A stretch of 64,000 bases of DNA, taken from the NCBI GenBank assembly GCA_023415775.1, contig JAEZJM010000019.1:124001-188000 (forward strand), written 5' to 3'. Position numbers and translations under genes: made by a program. Of the stretch, positions 51,403 to 58,270 are shown one piece after another; the first letter of the stretch is position 1, and each line of letters opens with the position of its first letter. This DNA comes from Bacillota bacterium (GTDB lineage: Bacteria > Bacillota > Negativicutes > Sporomusales > UBA7701). Below the pieces are notes generated by a model. That model saw only the letters and a program-made list of their open reading frames with translations, had not been told where the DNA came from and searched no databases.

Positions 51403-52656
51403 ATGTTCGGTCTCACCCTCATCGCCGTCCTCGCCATCATGGGCGGAATTATCGCCTATATCGGCGATTGGCTCGGCAGCAAAGTGGGCAAACGCAAGCT
51501 TACCGTTTTCGGCCTGAGACCCAAACACACATCGATTCTTTTCACGATAGTGACCGGTATCATCATCGCGGGTATGACACTGGGCGTGCTGAGCGTTTCT
51601 TCCCGTGACGTACGGACCGCCCTGTTCGGCATGGAGGCGCTCAAGGCAGAACTGACCGGCCTTTCCCGCGAGGTTGCCGCCAAAAGCGTCGAGCTTGACG
51701 CCAGCCGCTCCGCCCTGGAGGCGAAGACCAAGGAATACTCGACCCTTACCGTCAAAATCAACGAAACGATGGCCAATCTTGCCAGCGTCACCGAACAGCT
51801 CGCCACCGTCAACGCCGAGCGCGACCGCACGGCGGCAGCCCTGGAAAATGTGCAGCGGGATTACTCCCTGGCCAAGGGCGACCTGACAAAGGCCCAGCAG
51901 GAAATCGACGCCCTGCAGGCGACCAAAACCGAACTCGACGCCCGTGTGGCGTCGCTCAACGAAGCCAAGACCGCGCTTCAGAGCGACGTCGACCGGCTGA
52001 ACGAACTCACCGCCAACCTCCGTCAAGGCATCCAGACCGTCCGCGAAGGCGTGGTCGTCTTCCGCGCCAGCGAGGTGCTGACAACCGCCGTTACCAAGGG
52101 CGGCCAACCGGTCAAGGAAACCGAGGAGATTCTCGGGGGTATCATCAACTCCACCAACCGGGCCGTTCTGAACCGGCTGGGCGTACAGGACAAGAATATC
52201 GAAGTACTGTGGATCGCCAAGGCCGACTTCGACCAGGCGGTGCAGCTTGTCGCCTCGACTCCGGAAGACGTCATCGTCCGCATTCTCGCCATGGGCAACA
52301 CCATCTACGGCGAGCCGGTCATCGGCCGCATCGAGCTTTTCCCCAACAGACTGGTCTACACGGCCGGGCAGACGGTCTTCGCCGAAACGGCGGATGCCGG
52401 CGACAACGGCAAACAGGCTGAAGACGTCGTCCTCCTCTTCTTGCAGAAGGTCAACGCCCAGGCGATCGTCAAAGGCATCCTGCCCGACCCGCTGCAGGGG
52501 ACGGTAGGGGTCATAAGCGGCTCGCAGCTCTTCGATACCGTCAACAAGGTCAAGCGGGTCGGCGGCCGCGTGGAGCTGTCGGCCGTCACCAAGGCGGACA
52601 TCCACACCTCCGGGCCGTTGCAGATCGAAATAAGGGTGCGGGAAGCAACCAATTGA
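51403..52656 (+). CDS. DUF3084 coiled-coil membrane protein
   Basis: The 417-aa product has two N-terminal membrane segments (about 2-22 and 42-62), separated by a basic KVGKRKLTVFGLRPKHTS loop. A coiled coil of about 130 residues follows (EALKAELTGLSREVAAKSVE, then SVTEQLATVNAERDRTAAAL), and a globular C-terminal domain ends EIRVREATN. This is the DUF3084 architecture, known mostly from diderm Firmicutes and cyanobacteria, and its function is unknown. GAGAGGAGG precedes ATG 51403. It follows the lpt permease by 40 bp and precedes a strong terminator, so it is the last gene of the lpt unit and may act in LPS export or envelope spacing. Confidence 0.85.
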   Translation: MFGLTLIAVLAIMGGIIAYIGDWLGSKVGKRKLTVFGLRPKHTSILFTIVTGIIIAGMTLGVLSVSSRDVRTALFGMEALKAELTGLSREVAAKSVELDASRSALEAKTKEYSTLTVKINETMANLASVTEQLATVNAERDRTAAALENVQRDYSLAKGDLTKAQQEIDALQATKTELDARVASLNEAKTALQSDVDRLNELTANLRQGIQTVREGVVVFRASEVLTTAVTKGGQPVKETEEILGGIINSTNRAVLNRLGVQDKNIEVLWIAKADFDQAVQLVASTPEDVIVRILAMGNTIYGEPVIGRIELFPNRLVYTAGQTVFAETADAGDNGKQAEDVVLLFLQKVNAQAIVKGILPDPLQGTVGVISGSQLFDTVNKVKRVGGRVELSAVTKADIHTSGPLQIEIRVREATN

Positions 52657-52672
52657 CATAATATACCGACCG

Positions 52673-52707
52673 GGAATCCTGCCAATTAGGCAGGATTCCT
52701 TTCGTTT
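52673..52707 (+). terminator. Strong terminator of the lpt operon
   Basis: A perfect 11-bp stem GGAATCCTGCC/GGCAGGATTCC with an AATTA loop is followed by TTTCGTTT. Confidence 0.85.
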
Positions 52708-52737
52708 GTGGCGAAACATTACTCATAACCAAATTGA

Positions 52738-52754
52738 TTATGTTAATAACATAA
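52738..52754. promoter_or_regulatory. Operator-like palindrome before the first SLH porin
   Basis: TTATGTTA-A-TAACATAA is a perfect 8-1-8 inverted repeat in an AT-rich stretch 287 bp before the porin start. It lies 16 bp upstream of the TGACT-N4-AGTCA site. The binding protein is unknown; I could not fit a standard promoter here. Confidence 0.5.
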
Positions 52755-52770
52755 TTTTTTTGGCCAGATG

Positions 52771-52784
52771 TGACTGAGTAGTCA
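52771..52784. promoter_or_regulatory. TetR-type operator TGACT-N4-AGTCA (SLH porin)
   Basis: TGACTGAGTAGTCA has the same arms and 4-nt spacing as the operator at the tolC promoter (16882), with a different centre. It lies 241 bp upstream of the porin start. Confidence 0.55.
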
Positions 52785-53024
52785 ATGCCTGGAAACCTGG
52801 TTATGCCAACAATTACAACCTGGTGCCAGGCAGGATTACAAAAAGAAACATCGAATTATGTAAACTAAAGACTGCCGAAAGCGGCAGTGGCTCGCTCACG
52901 CGGACGCGGTGGGAAAAGGGTTATGAGGAAACACGGTCACTCATGACACCCTCCTTGCCAAATGCGCCGAGCCGGCCGGTGGTTCGCCACCTGCGCAAAA
53001 CAATCATCGCAAGGGGGATTTCAA
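52785..53024 (+). other. Structured 5' leader of the first SLH porin
   Basis: No convincing gene is seen in this 240-bp stretch. A TGCCTGG/CCAGGCA pair (about 52786 and 52827) encloses a 34-nt segment. A tight CTGCCGAAAGCGGCAG hairpin follows near 52875, then an imperfect GGTTATGAG/CTCATGACACC stem near 52920-52950. This looks like a long stable mRNA leader, as is common for abundant surface-layer-type proteins. It matches no riboswitch class I know. The ORF frame extends upstream to 52962 but without an SLH signal peptide. Confidence 0.45.
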
Positions 53025-54194
53025 GTGCAGAAGAGACTTCTTAAAGTGGCTATCGCTACCGCTCTCACCGTGGCTTTCGCCGCTCCTGCTTTCGCCAATC
53101 CTTTCACCGACGTTCCCGCTAAGCACTGGGCTTACGGCGCGGTGAACAAACTCGCCCAGGCGGGCATCGTCGACGGCTACGGCGACGGCACCTTCCGCGG
53201 CGACAAGACCATCACCCGTTACGAAATGGCTCAGATCGTCGCCAAAGCTATGAACAAGGACCTCAACTCCGACCAGAAAGCCATCGTCGACAAACTGGCC
53301 AAGGAATACGCCGTCGAGCTCAACAACCTCGGCGTAAAAGTCGAAGGCCTGCAGAACCAGGTCGACAACATGGTCAAATTCTCCGGTGACGCCCGTGTAC
53401 GTTACTACAACGCCGACAACACCGACAACACCACCGACAAAGACGCTACCGAATACCGTGTCCGCCTCGGCGCCACCGCCAAGGTCAACGACGTCACCAG
53501 CCTCCACGCCCGCTTCACCAGCGGTTCTGCTTCCTTCGGCGCCGGCAACGCCAGCGCCTCGATCGACAACGCTTATGTGAGCACCAAGCTGCTCGGCATC
53601 GGCACCAAGATCGGCCGTCAGGACTACGACCTCGGCCAGGGCATGCTGGCTGGCGGCGGCTCCACCGCCATCCTCAACGGCGTAAGCGTGCGCGAAGGAG
53701 GCTTCATGGCCTTCGGCGGCAAAGAAGACAACGGCACCGCGCTGGTTAAAACCTACGGCGGCCAATACTCCTTCAACCTCGCCACCCTGCCGTTCTCCGT
53801 ATCCTACCTGAACCAGGACGACAACGACTACTACGCAGCCGGCACCAGCTTCAACCTCTTCTCCGGCCTGAAAGTGGCCGGCGAATTCGCCAAGAACGAA
53901 TCCGCCAACGCCCAGGCTTACCAGGTTAAGGCCACCCTCGGCAAAACCGGCCTGAGCGCCGCTTACAAGAGCGTCGAAGCCAACGCCGTACCGTTCGAAT
54001 CGGCCCTCAACCTCAAATCGACCGGCGGCATCCTGAGCGACTTCCGCAGCGTGGCAAACGCCACCGGCAAGGCAACCGGCATGGAATACGAATACAACGC
54101 CGACCTGGCCAAGAACACCAACTTCAACGTTCTCTACCAGGACATCAAGAACGCCGGCAAGAACGTCCGCGCCACCGTCAACGTCAAATTCTAA
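53025..54194 (+). CDS. ompM: SLH-domain outer-membrane porin (OmpM type), copy 1
   Basis: OmpM-type proteins link the outer membrane to peptidoglycan: the SLH domain binds a (cadaverine-modified) wall and the barrel sits in the membrane. From GTG 53025 the product is 389 aa. It has a signal peptide ending AFA-NP, one SLH domain (about 24-75; FTDVPAKHWAYGAVNKLAQA, VDGYGDGTFRGDKTITRYEM), a coiled coil (about 85-120), and a beta-barrel ending KVNVKF... NVKF. AAGGGGG precedes the start. Codon use is strongly biased (GGC, GCC, AAC, AAG), as for a highly expressed gene. A second copy lies at 55245. Confidence 0.92.
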   Translation: MQKRLLKVAIATALTVAFAAPAFANPFTDVPAKHWAYGAVNKLAQAGIVDGYGDGTFRGDKTITRYEMAQIVAKAMNKDLNSDQKAIVDKLAKEYAVELNNLGVKVEGLQNQVDNMVKFSGDARVRYYNADNTDNTTDKDATEYRVRLGATAKVNDVTSLHARFTSGSASFGAGNASASIDNAYVSTKLLGIGTKIGRQDYDLGQGMLAGGGSTAILNGVSVREGGFMAFGGKEDNGTALVKTYGGQYSFNLATLPFSVSYLNQDDNDYYAAGTSFNLFSGLKVAGEFAKNESANAQAYQVKATLGKTGLSAAYKSVEANAVPFESALNLKSTGGILSDFRSVANATGKATGMEYEYNADLAKNTNFNVLYQDIKNAGKNVRATVNVKF

Positions 54195-54216
54195 TTGAAT
54201 CGGTCCTGACTAGTCT

Positions 54217-54252
54217 AAGCCGCAGGGGATTATCCCCTGCGGCTTCTTTATA
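54217..54252 (+). terminator. Terminator after the first SLH porin
   Basis: AAGCCGCAGGGGAT pairs with ATCCCCTGCGGCTT in a 14-bp perfect stem, followed by CTTTATATT. Confidence 0.85.
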
Positions 54253-54267
54253 TTCTCGGCCGTTGAT

Positions 54268-54421
54268 AAAGCCCCATCTGCGGCGTTGCTCCTCAGAGCG
54301 CTTGCTTGCGTACGTTCGAGTACGCAAGCAAGCGCTCGCACCCTTCGGGTATAAGCGACCACATTAACGCTAAAGCGTTGTGTGTCTGCTTATCCGGTGC
54401 GCCTTGCATCTGGGGCTTTCT
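54268..54421. repeat. Dispersed structured repeat, copy 2
   Basis: It has the same end blocks as the element at 1344-1470 (AAAGCCCCATCTGCGGCGTT at the left; GGTGCGCCTTGCATCTGGG at the right) but a different centre. The centre has a perfect 18-bp hairpin GAGCGCTTGCTTGCGTAC with a 6-nt loop, an ACCCTTCGGGT mini-hairpin, and an ATAAGC...GCTTAT arm around AACGCTAAAGCGTT. At 154 bp it is longer than copy 1. It lies 16 bp beyond a transcription terminator. No coding capacity was found. Confidence 0.8.
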
Positions 54422-54526
54422 AAACGGCCTCATGCTTTGTCCTCGTCCCATAATTTTCAAAGGACGCCTTTTGCAGGAATAAACTTACTTAAAGAGAAAT
54501 ATCATACAAGCATAGGAGGTTGTACC

Positions 54527-54934
54527 ATGACCGATGCCGTCATCGCCGTCGACCCAGGCCGCGACAAATGCGGCGTCGCCGTCGTCAGCCGCCTGGAGGG
54601 CGTGCAGTGGAAAAGCGTCGTGCCGGCGGGCGAGATGGCCGCAGTCGTCGGCAATCTTGCCGCGCAGCACGCTATCGGCACCGTCGTTCTCGGCGACCGC
54701 ACCGGGCGTAAGGACGCCATGGCCGCTATGGCCGCGCTCCGTCCCGGCGGCCGCGAACTGACCGTCAGGCTGGTCGACGAGCACCGCTCCACCGATGAGG
54801 CCCGCGCCCGCTATTGGCGCGATAATCCGCCGCGGGGTCTGGCCAGGCTGGTGCCGGTCACCTTGAGGGTACCGCCAGCGCCGGTGGACGATTATGTCGC
54901 CGTCATCATCGCCGAAAGGTACTTCCGCCAGTGA
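54527..54934 (+). CDS. RuvC/YqgF-fold (RNase H-like) protein
   Basis: The 135-aa product has an RNase H-like fold. It opens with AVIAVDPGRDKCGVAVVSRL (first acidic residue in VDPG), has VVLGDRTGRKDAM, LVDEHRSTDEARARYW (the DE.xST motif of YqgF) and a terminal PVDDYVAVIIAERYF with paired aspartates. YqgF processes 16S rRNA ends or resolves junctions; this protein is a short relative and may be a paralogue of the normal yqgF/ruvX gene. ATG 54527 follows TAGGAGG. It sits alone between the repeat element and the second porin. Confidence 0.75.
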   Translation: MTDAVIAVDPGRDKCGVAVVSRLEGVQWKSVVPAGEMAAVVGNLAAQHAIGTVVLGDRTGRKDAMAAMAALRPGGRELTVRLVDEHRSTDEARARYWRDNPPRGLARLVPVTLRVPPAPVDDYVAVIIAERYFRQ

Positions 54935-54937
54935 TTT

Positions 54938-54967
54938 TTGACAATTCGGGAAAATAATTTCTGTAAT
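54938..54967 (+). promoter_or_regulatory. Possible sigma-A promoter of the second SLH porin
   Basis: A perfect TTGACA (54938-54943), an 18-nt spacer and TGTAAT (54962-54967) lie just past the previous stop. The implied leader is about 270 nt. A GATAT-AGA-ATATC inverted repeat near 54997-55009 could be an operator. Confidence 0.45.
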
Positions 54968-55244
54968 TTCCGTAAACTAGGCAGGAATATGGTGCTTGAT
55001 ATAGAATATCATGCATAGTCAACCAACGATTGGCACATACTATGGGCCGATCATCCATTTGGTCCTCTCGCCGAAGAGAGCCGACGGGGAAGAAAGGGGG
55101 TGTACCTTAGGTTCCCGGGAGCGGTTTTTGAAGTAGGCGTAGGATATGAGCTCTCTGACAAGGGAATATTGAGGCAACAAGGATACTCAAGTTTCCCATC
55201 CTTAGGGCTCATCAAAAAAACAAAAAACCTAAGGAGGAAAACAA
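54968..55244 (+). other. Long 5' leader of the second SLH porin
   Basis: No gene is seen in this 277-bp stretch; an ORF starting at 55100 lacks family features and ends inside the porin gene. It holds a CTCTCGCCGAAGAGAG hairpin near 55067-55082, a purine-rich GGGGAAGAAAGGGGG, and a GGTTCCCGGGAGCGG segment. As in the first porin leader, a GCCGAA-loop hairpin is followed by a G/A-rich run. The gene's own AAGGAGG lies at 55231-55237. Confidence 0.4.
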
Positions 55245-56546
55245 ATGAAGAAAACTCTCGTTACTCTTCTCGCCCTCGTTTTCGTGCTCGGCATCGCCGG
55301 CACCGCGTTCGCCGCTCCGGCGAACCCCTTCGTTGACGTACCTGCTAAGCACTGGGCTTACGGCGCAGTTGCCAAGCTGGCGAAAGCCGGCGTAGTTGAC
55401 GGCTATGGCGACGGCACCTTCCGCGGCGACCGCACCATGACCCGCTACGAAATGGCTCAGGTAGTTGCCAAGGCTATGGCCAAGTCCGAGAAGGCCGACG
55501 CTGAGACCAAGGCCCTCATCGACAAACTGGCCGTCGAGTTCGCCGCCGAACTGAACAACCTCGGCGTCCGCGTTGCGAAACTCGAGAAAAACGCTTCCAC
55601 CATCAAGATGAGCGGCGACGCTCGCCTGCGTTACATCCATGTTGACAAAGGCGCTTCCAACCCGACCTTCGCCCAGCGTTTCCGCCTGGTTGCCACTGCT
55701 GACGTCAACGACACCACCAGCTTCTATGGCCGTTGGATGGTCCTCAACCACAACACCATGGGCACCTACACCGTGTCTAACAGCAACGCCGTCACCGACG
55801 CCAACCTGACCATGAAAGGCTTCATGCCGAACTTTGACCTCAAAGCCGGCCGCTACAGCCTGAACCTTGGCGAAACCATGTACTTCGCCGGCACCACCGG
55901 CGGCTTCGACGGCGTCGAGCTGACCTGGAAGCAAGGCAAAGCCGCTTTCAATTTCGGCTATGCTGACGTCAACGCCACCAACTACTACTCCCAGTTCAAC
56001 ACCTGGGCCATCGGCACCGGCCCTGGCAACGTCATGTACGCCAACCTGGCCTACAAATTCGACAACCAGGTTAAAGCCCAGACTTGGTTCATGAAAAACC
56101 AAGACAATCAAAACGGCGCTAACGACTGGGTCAACGTCTTCGGCGTGGGCACCACCGTTAACCTCGGCAAAGACTGGGCCTTCGTAGCCGACTACTGGAA
56201 GAACACCGCTGCTCAGGCCAAAGCTATGAACAACGGCTCTGCTCCGAAAGGCGTAGTCTATCGTCTGCAGTACGGCGCTCTGAAACCGGCTGTTCCCGGC
56301 ACCTGGCAGGCTCACATCGAGTACACCAAGATGGAAAATGGCGCTAACGACGTCGCTTTCACCGGCGGCTACCTCGTTATCACCAACGTTAAATCCTATG
56401 ACGTTTCCTACTACTACACCCTGGCCAAGAACGTCACCATGGAAGCCATCTACCAGTGGGATATGAAGAATGCTCTCAACGGCCAAAAATACTTCAACAA
56501 CGAGGGCTCCAGCCGTACCCGCATCCAGTTCAACTACATCTTCTAA
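55245..56546 (+). CDS. ompM: SLH-domain outer-membrane porin (OmpM type), copy 2
   Basis: The 433-aa product is a paralogue of the gene at 53025. It has a signal peptide ending TAFA-AP, an almost identical SLH domain (FVDVPAKHWAYGAVAKLAKA, VVDGYGDGTFRGDRTMTRYE), a coiled coil (LAVEFAAELNNLGVRVAKLE) and a longer beta-barrel of about 310 residues ending in IQFNYIF. The barrels of the two copies share little beyond the start (MSGDARLRY), while the SLH parts are nearly the same, which suggests different pore specificities on one anchor. AAGGAGG precedes ATG 55245. Expression is probably very high. Confidence 0.93.
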   Translation: MKKTLVTLLALVFVLGIAGTAFAAPANPFVDVPAKHWAYGAVAKLAKAGVVDGYGDGTFRGDRTMTRYEMAQVVAKAMAKSEKADAETKALIDKLAVEFAAELNNLGVRVAKLEKNASTIKMSGDARLRYIHVDKGASNPTFAQRFRLVATADVNDTTSFYGRWMVLNHNTMGTYTVSNSNAVTDANLTMKGFMPNFDLKAGRYSLNLGETMYFAGTTGGFDGVELTWKQGKAAFNFGYADVNATNYYSQFNTWAIGTGPGNVMYANLAYKFDNQVKAQTWFMKNQDNQNGANDWVNVFGVGTTVNLGKDWAFVADYWKNTAAQAKAMNNGSAPKGVVYRLQYGALKPAVPGTWQAHIEYTKMENGANDVAFTGGYLVITNVKSYDVSYYYTLAKNVTMEAIYQWDMKNALNGQKYFNNEGSSRTRIQFNYIF

Positions 56547-56554
56547 TTACCCTG

Positions 56555-56589
56555 ATAGACCGTGCCGCAAGGCACGGTCTATTTTTTTT
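56555..56589 (+). terminator. Strong terminator after the second SLH porin
   Basis: ATAGACCGTGCC pairs with GGCACGGTCTAT around a GCAA tetraloop, followed by T8. Confidence 0.9.
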
Positions 56590-56690
56590 GCTTCACTGGC
56601 GGAATCGCGACATTTTTAACCTTTTTGGCAGGAACAGGACAGCCAACGGCGAATAAATACATAACAAAACAGGGAAGGTGTGTGACAAAA

Positions 56691-57119
56691 ATGAAAAAAC
56701 GTATTATAATCAGCCTGCTCGTGTTCTGTCTCATGTCGGTCGCGGCCGTCCCCGTCACCCACGCGCTCAACCTCGGCGACATCCTCAAGGTCGGCGGCGT
56801 CGCCTTCATCGTCGACCGCTTCGCCGGCCCGCTCAACAACTTCATCAACACCCTGACCGCCAAGCACAACGCCAACAGCAACTACGCCACCAAGGTGGTG
56901 CCCATCATCACCCTCGGCAGCGGCGGCTATGTCGGGGCCGCTCAGATAACCGGCCCGCAGGATCTAGTGGATAAAACCCAGGCCGCCGTTCAGGTCGAGG
57001 CCGACTTCAACAGCCAGCTCCGCGTCAAGGCCCTCATCCCCATCGACAGCAAAAATCCGCTCAACTTTTCACGGGTGCAAGGGGTCGGCGTGTCGGCGAT
57101 GATCGACGTACGCATCTAA
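56691..57119 (+). CDS. Small exported protein of unknown function
   Basis: I do not recognise this 142-aa product. It has a signal peptide (MKKRIIISLLVFCLMSVAAV, cleavage near THA-LN). The mature chain of about 115 residues opens with LGDILKVGGVAFIVDRFAGP and a helix rich in Asn/Ala, and later strands include KVVPIITLGSGGYVGAAQIT and VQVEADFNSQLRVKALIPI. No cysteine lies after the signal peptide. ATG 56691 follows GGAAGGTG, and terminators on both sides make it monocistronic. It may be a periplasmic or outer-membrane-associated protein. Confidence 0.65.
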   Translation: MKKRIIISLLVFCLMSVAAVPVTHALNLGDILKVGGVAFIVDRFAGPLNNFINTLTAKHNANSNYATKVVPIITLGSGGYVGAAQITGPQDLVDKTQAAVQVEADFNSQLRVKALIPIDSKNPLNFSRVQGVGVSAMIDVRI

Positions 57120-57126
57120 AAAATCC

Positions 57127-57160
57127 ATATCCTGTCGCCATGCGGCAGGATATTTCCTTT
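57127..57160 (+). terminator. Terminator after the 142-aa exported protein gene
   Basis: ATATCCTGTCG pairs with TGCGGCAGGATAT (G-U at one position) in an 11-bp stem, followed by TTCCTTTT. Confidence 0.65.
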
Positions 57161-57204
57161 TCCGCCACGAAATATTGTGGCAGTACAAGTGAGGAGGAAG
57201 ACTG

Positions 57205-58119
57205 ATGCGCAAGATATTGATCTGCACCCTAATCATTATGCTGGCCCTCTCCGGCCTTGTTTCCGCCCAAAGCGGCGCCGAACTGACGGTGCTCGACAAG
57301 GCGGCTGCGGTGGAGAAGCTCCTCTACGGGGCGGAGCAGACCGGCTCGCTCGTCGAGCGGGCGGCAAAGATCGAGAGAGATATGTACGGCCGGGAGACCA
57401 ACGACGCCCTGATTACCAAGATGGACCGCGTCTACGGGTACATAAAGGAGAACTCGGCGGTGATGCCGTCTTTTACCATCAAGCTTAACGCCGTGGAATG
57501 GATGCTGTCCCATGATATCACCAGCCAGCCCGCCAAAGCCCGGCTCGAAAATCTGGAGCGGGTGATGTTCGGCAGCGTTGCTCAAGGCTCGTTTGACGGC
57601 AGGCTGACAAAACTGGTCCAGTTGGCGTTTCCCGCCGGCCAGGTCGAGGTTGAACATGCCAGCCTTGTCAAGGACAGCCTGGTGAAGATCAAGCTTGCCA
57701 CGCCGCTCGACACCAAGATCAGCCGCACGGGTGACGCGGTCGCCTTCCAGGCGGCCGAAGACGTCTATGTAGGCGGAGTTTTGGTGATCGGCAAGGGCGC
57801 TCCCGGAATCGGCAAGGTGACCAAGGTCGAGCCGGCGAAGAACTTCGGCCGCGACGCCAAGCTGGAGATCGCGTTCGACAGCGTCGTGGCGCTTGACGGC
57901 ACTAACCTCGAAACACTGCTGGGCGAGAAGGCCAAGGAAGAGACCAAATCGATGGCCAAAGCCGCCGGGGCGACGGTCGCCGGCCTCGTGGTTCTCGGTC
58001 CGATCGGCATCGTGGGCGGCGCCTTTGTCCAGGGCCAGGACATCACGATACCGGCCGGGACGATGCTCTACATCCAGACCAAAGCCGACGCCGAAGTTTA
58101 CGGTATAAAGGCAAAATAA
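57205..58119 (+). CDS. Exported protein with repeated (L/V)E..(L/M)(Y/F)G motifs
   Basis: The 304-aa product has a signal peptide ending near VSA-QS. Its N-terminal half carries a repeated short motif: VEKLLYGAEQTGSLVERAAK, KIERDMYGRE and LENLERVMFGSVAQGSFDGR. Similar LE..LFG..R..RLE repeats occur in cyanobacterial exported proteins (from memory). The C-terminal half is beta-rich (VKIKLATPLDTKISRTGDAV, GVLVIGKGAPGIGKVTKVEP) with a Gly/Ala hydrophobic stretch (GATVAGLVVLGPIGIVGGAF) and a final ITIPAGTMLYIQTKADAEVY. The second half resembles domains seen near envelope stress proteins, but I assign no function. GAGGAGG precedes ATG 57205. Confidence 0.7.
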   Translation: MRKILICTLIIMLALSGLVSAQSGAELTVLDKAAAVEKLLYGAEQTGSLVERAAKIERDMYGRETNDALITKMDRVYGYIKENSAVMPSFTIKLNAVEWMLSHDITSQPAKARLENLERVMFGSVAQGSFDGRLTKLVQLAFPAGQVEVEHASLVKDSLVKIKLATPLDTKISRTGDAVAFQAAEDVYVGGVLVIGKGAPGIGKVTKVEPAKNFGRDAKLEIAFDSVVALDGTNLETLLGEKAKEETKSMAKAAGATVAGLVVLGPIGIVGGAFVQGQDITIPAGTMLYIQTKADAEVYGIKAK

Positions 58120-58131
58120 GGAAGCATGTAT

Positions 58132-58165
58132 GGAAAAGGCCGCAGCGCGGCCTTTTCCCGTTTCT
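58132..58165 (+). terminator. Terminator before lptD
   Basis: GGAAAAGGCCGC pairs with GCGGCCTTTTCC around a 3-nt AGC loop, followed by CGTTTCTG. Confidence 0.75.
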
Positions 58166-58270
58166 GCCTGGTATTGCCTGGCCCCGATGGGCAGGAGATA
58201 GAGGACATTTGTAGAATAATCTTTAAGATTGGAGATAATATAGACAACATTTGGAATATAGGAGAAAAAT

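Noticed and set aside
52823..53044. 73-codon ORF in the leader of the first SLH porin
   Set aside because: It overlaps the porin start in another frame, shows no ribosome site and no protein-like pattern; the leader is better seen as RNA structure.
54207..54216. TGACTAGTCT after the first SLH porin as a fourth GACT/AGTC operator
   Set aside because: It lacks the 4-nt spacer of the other three sites and lies just after a stop codon, ahead of a terminator.
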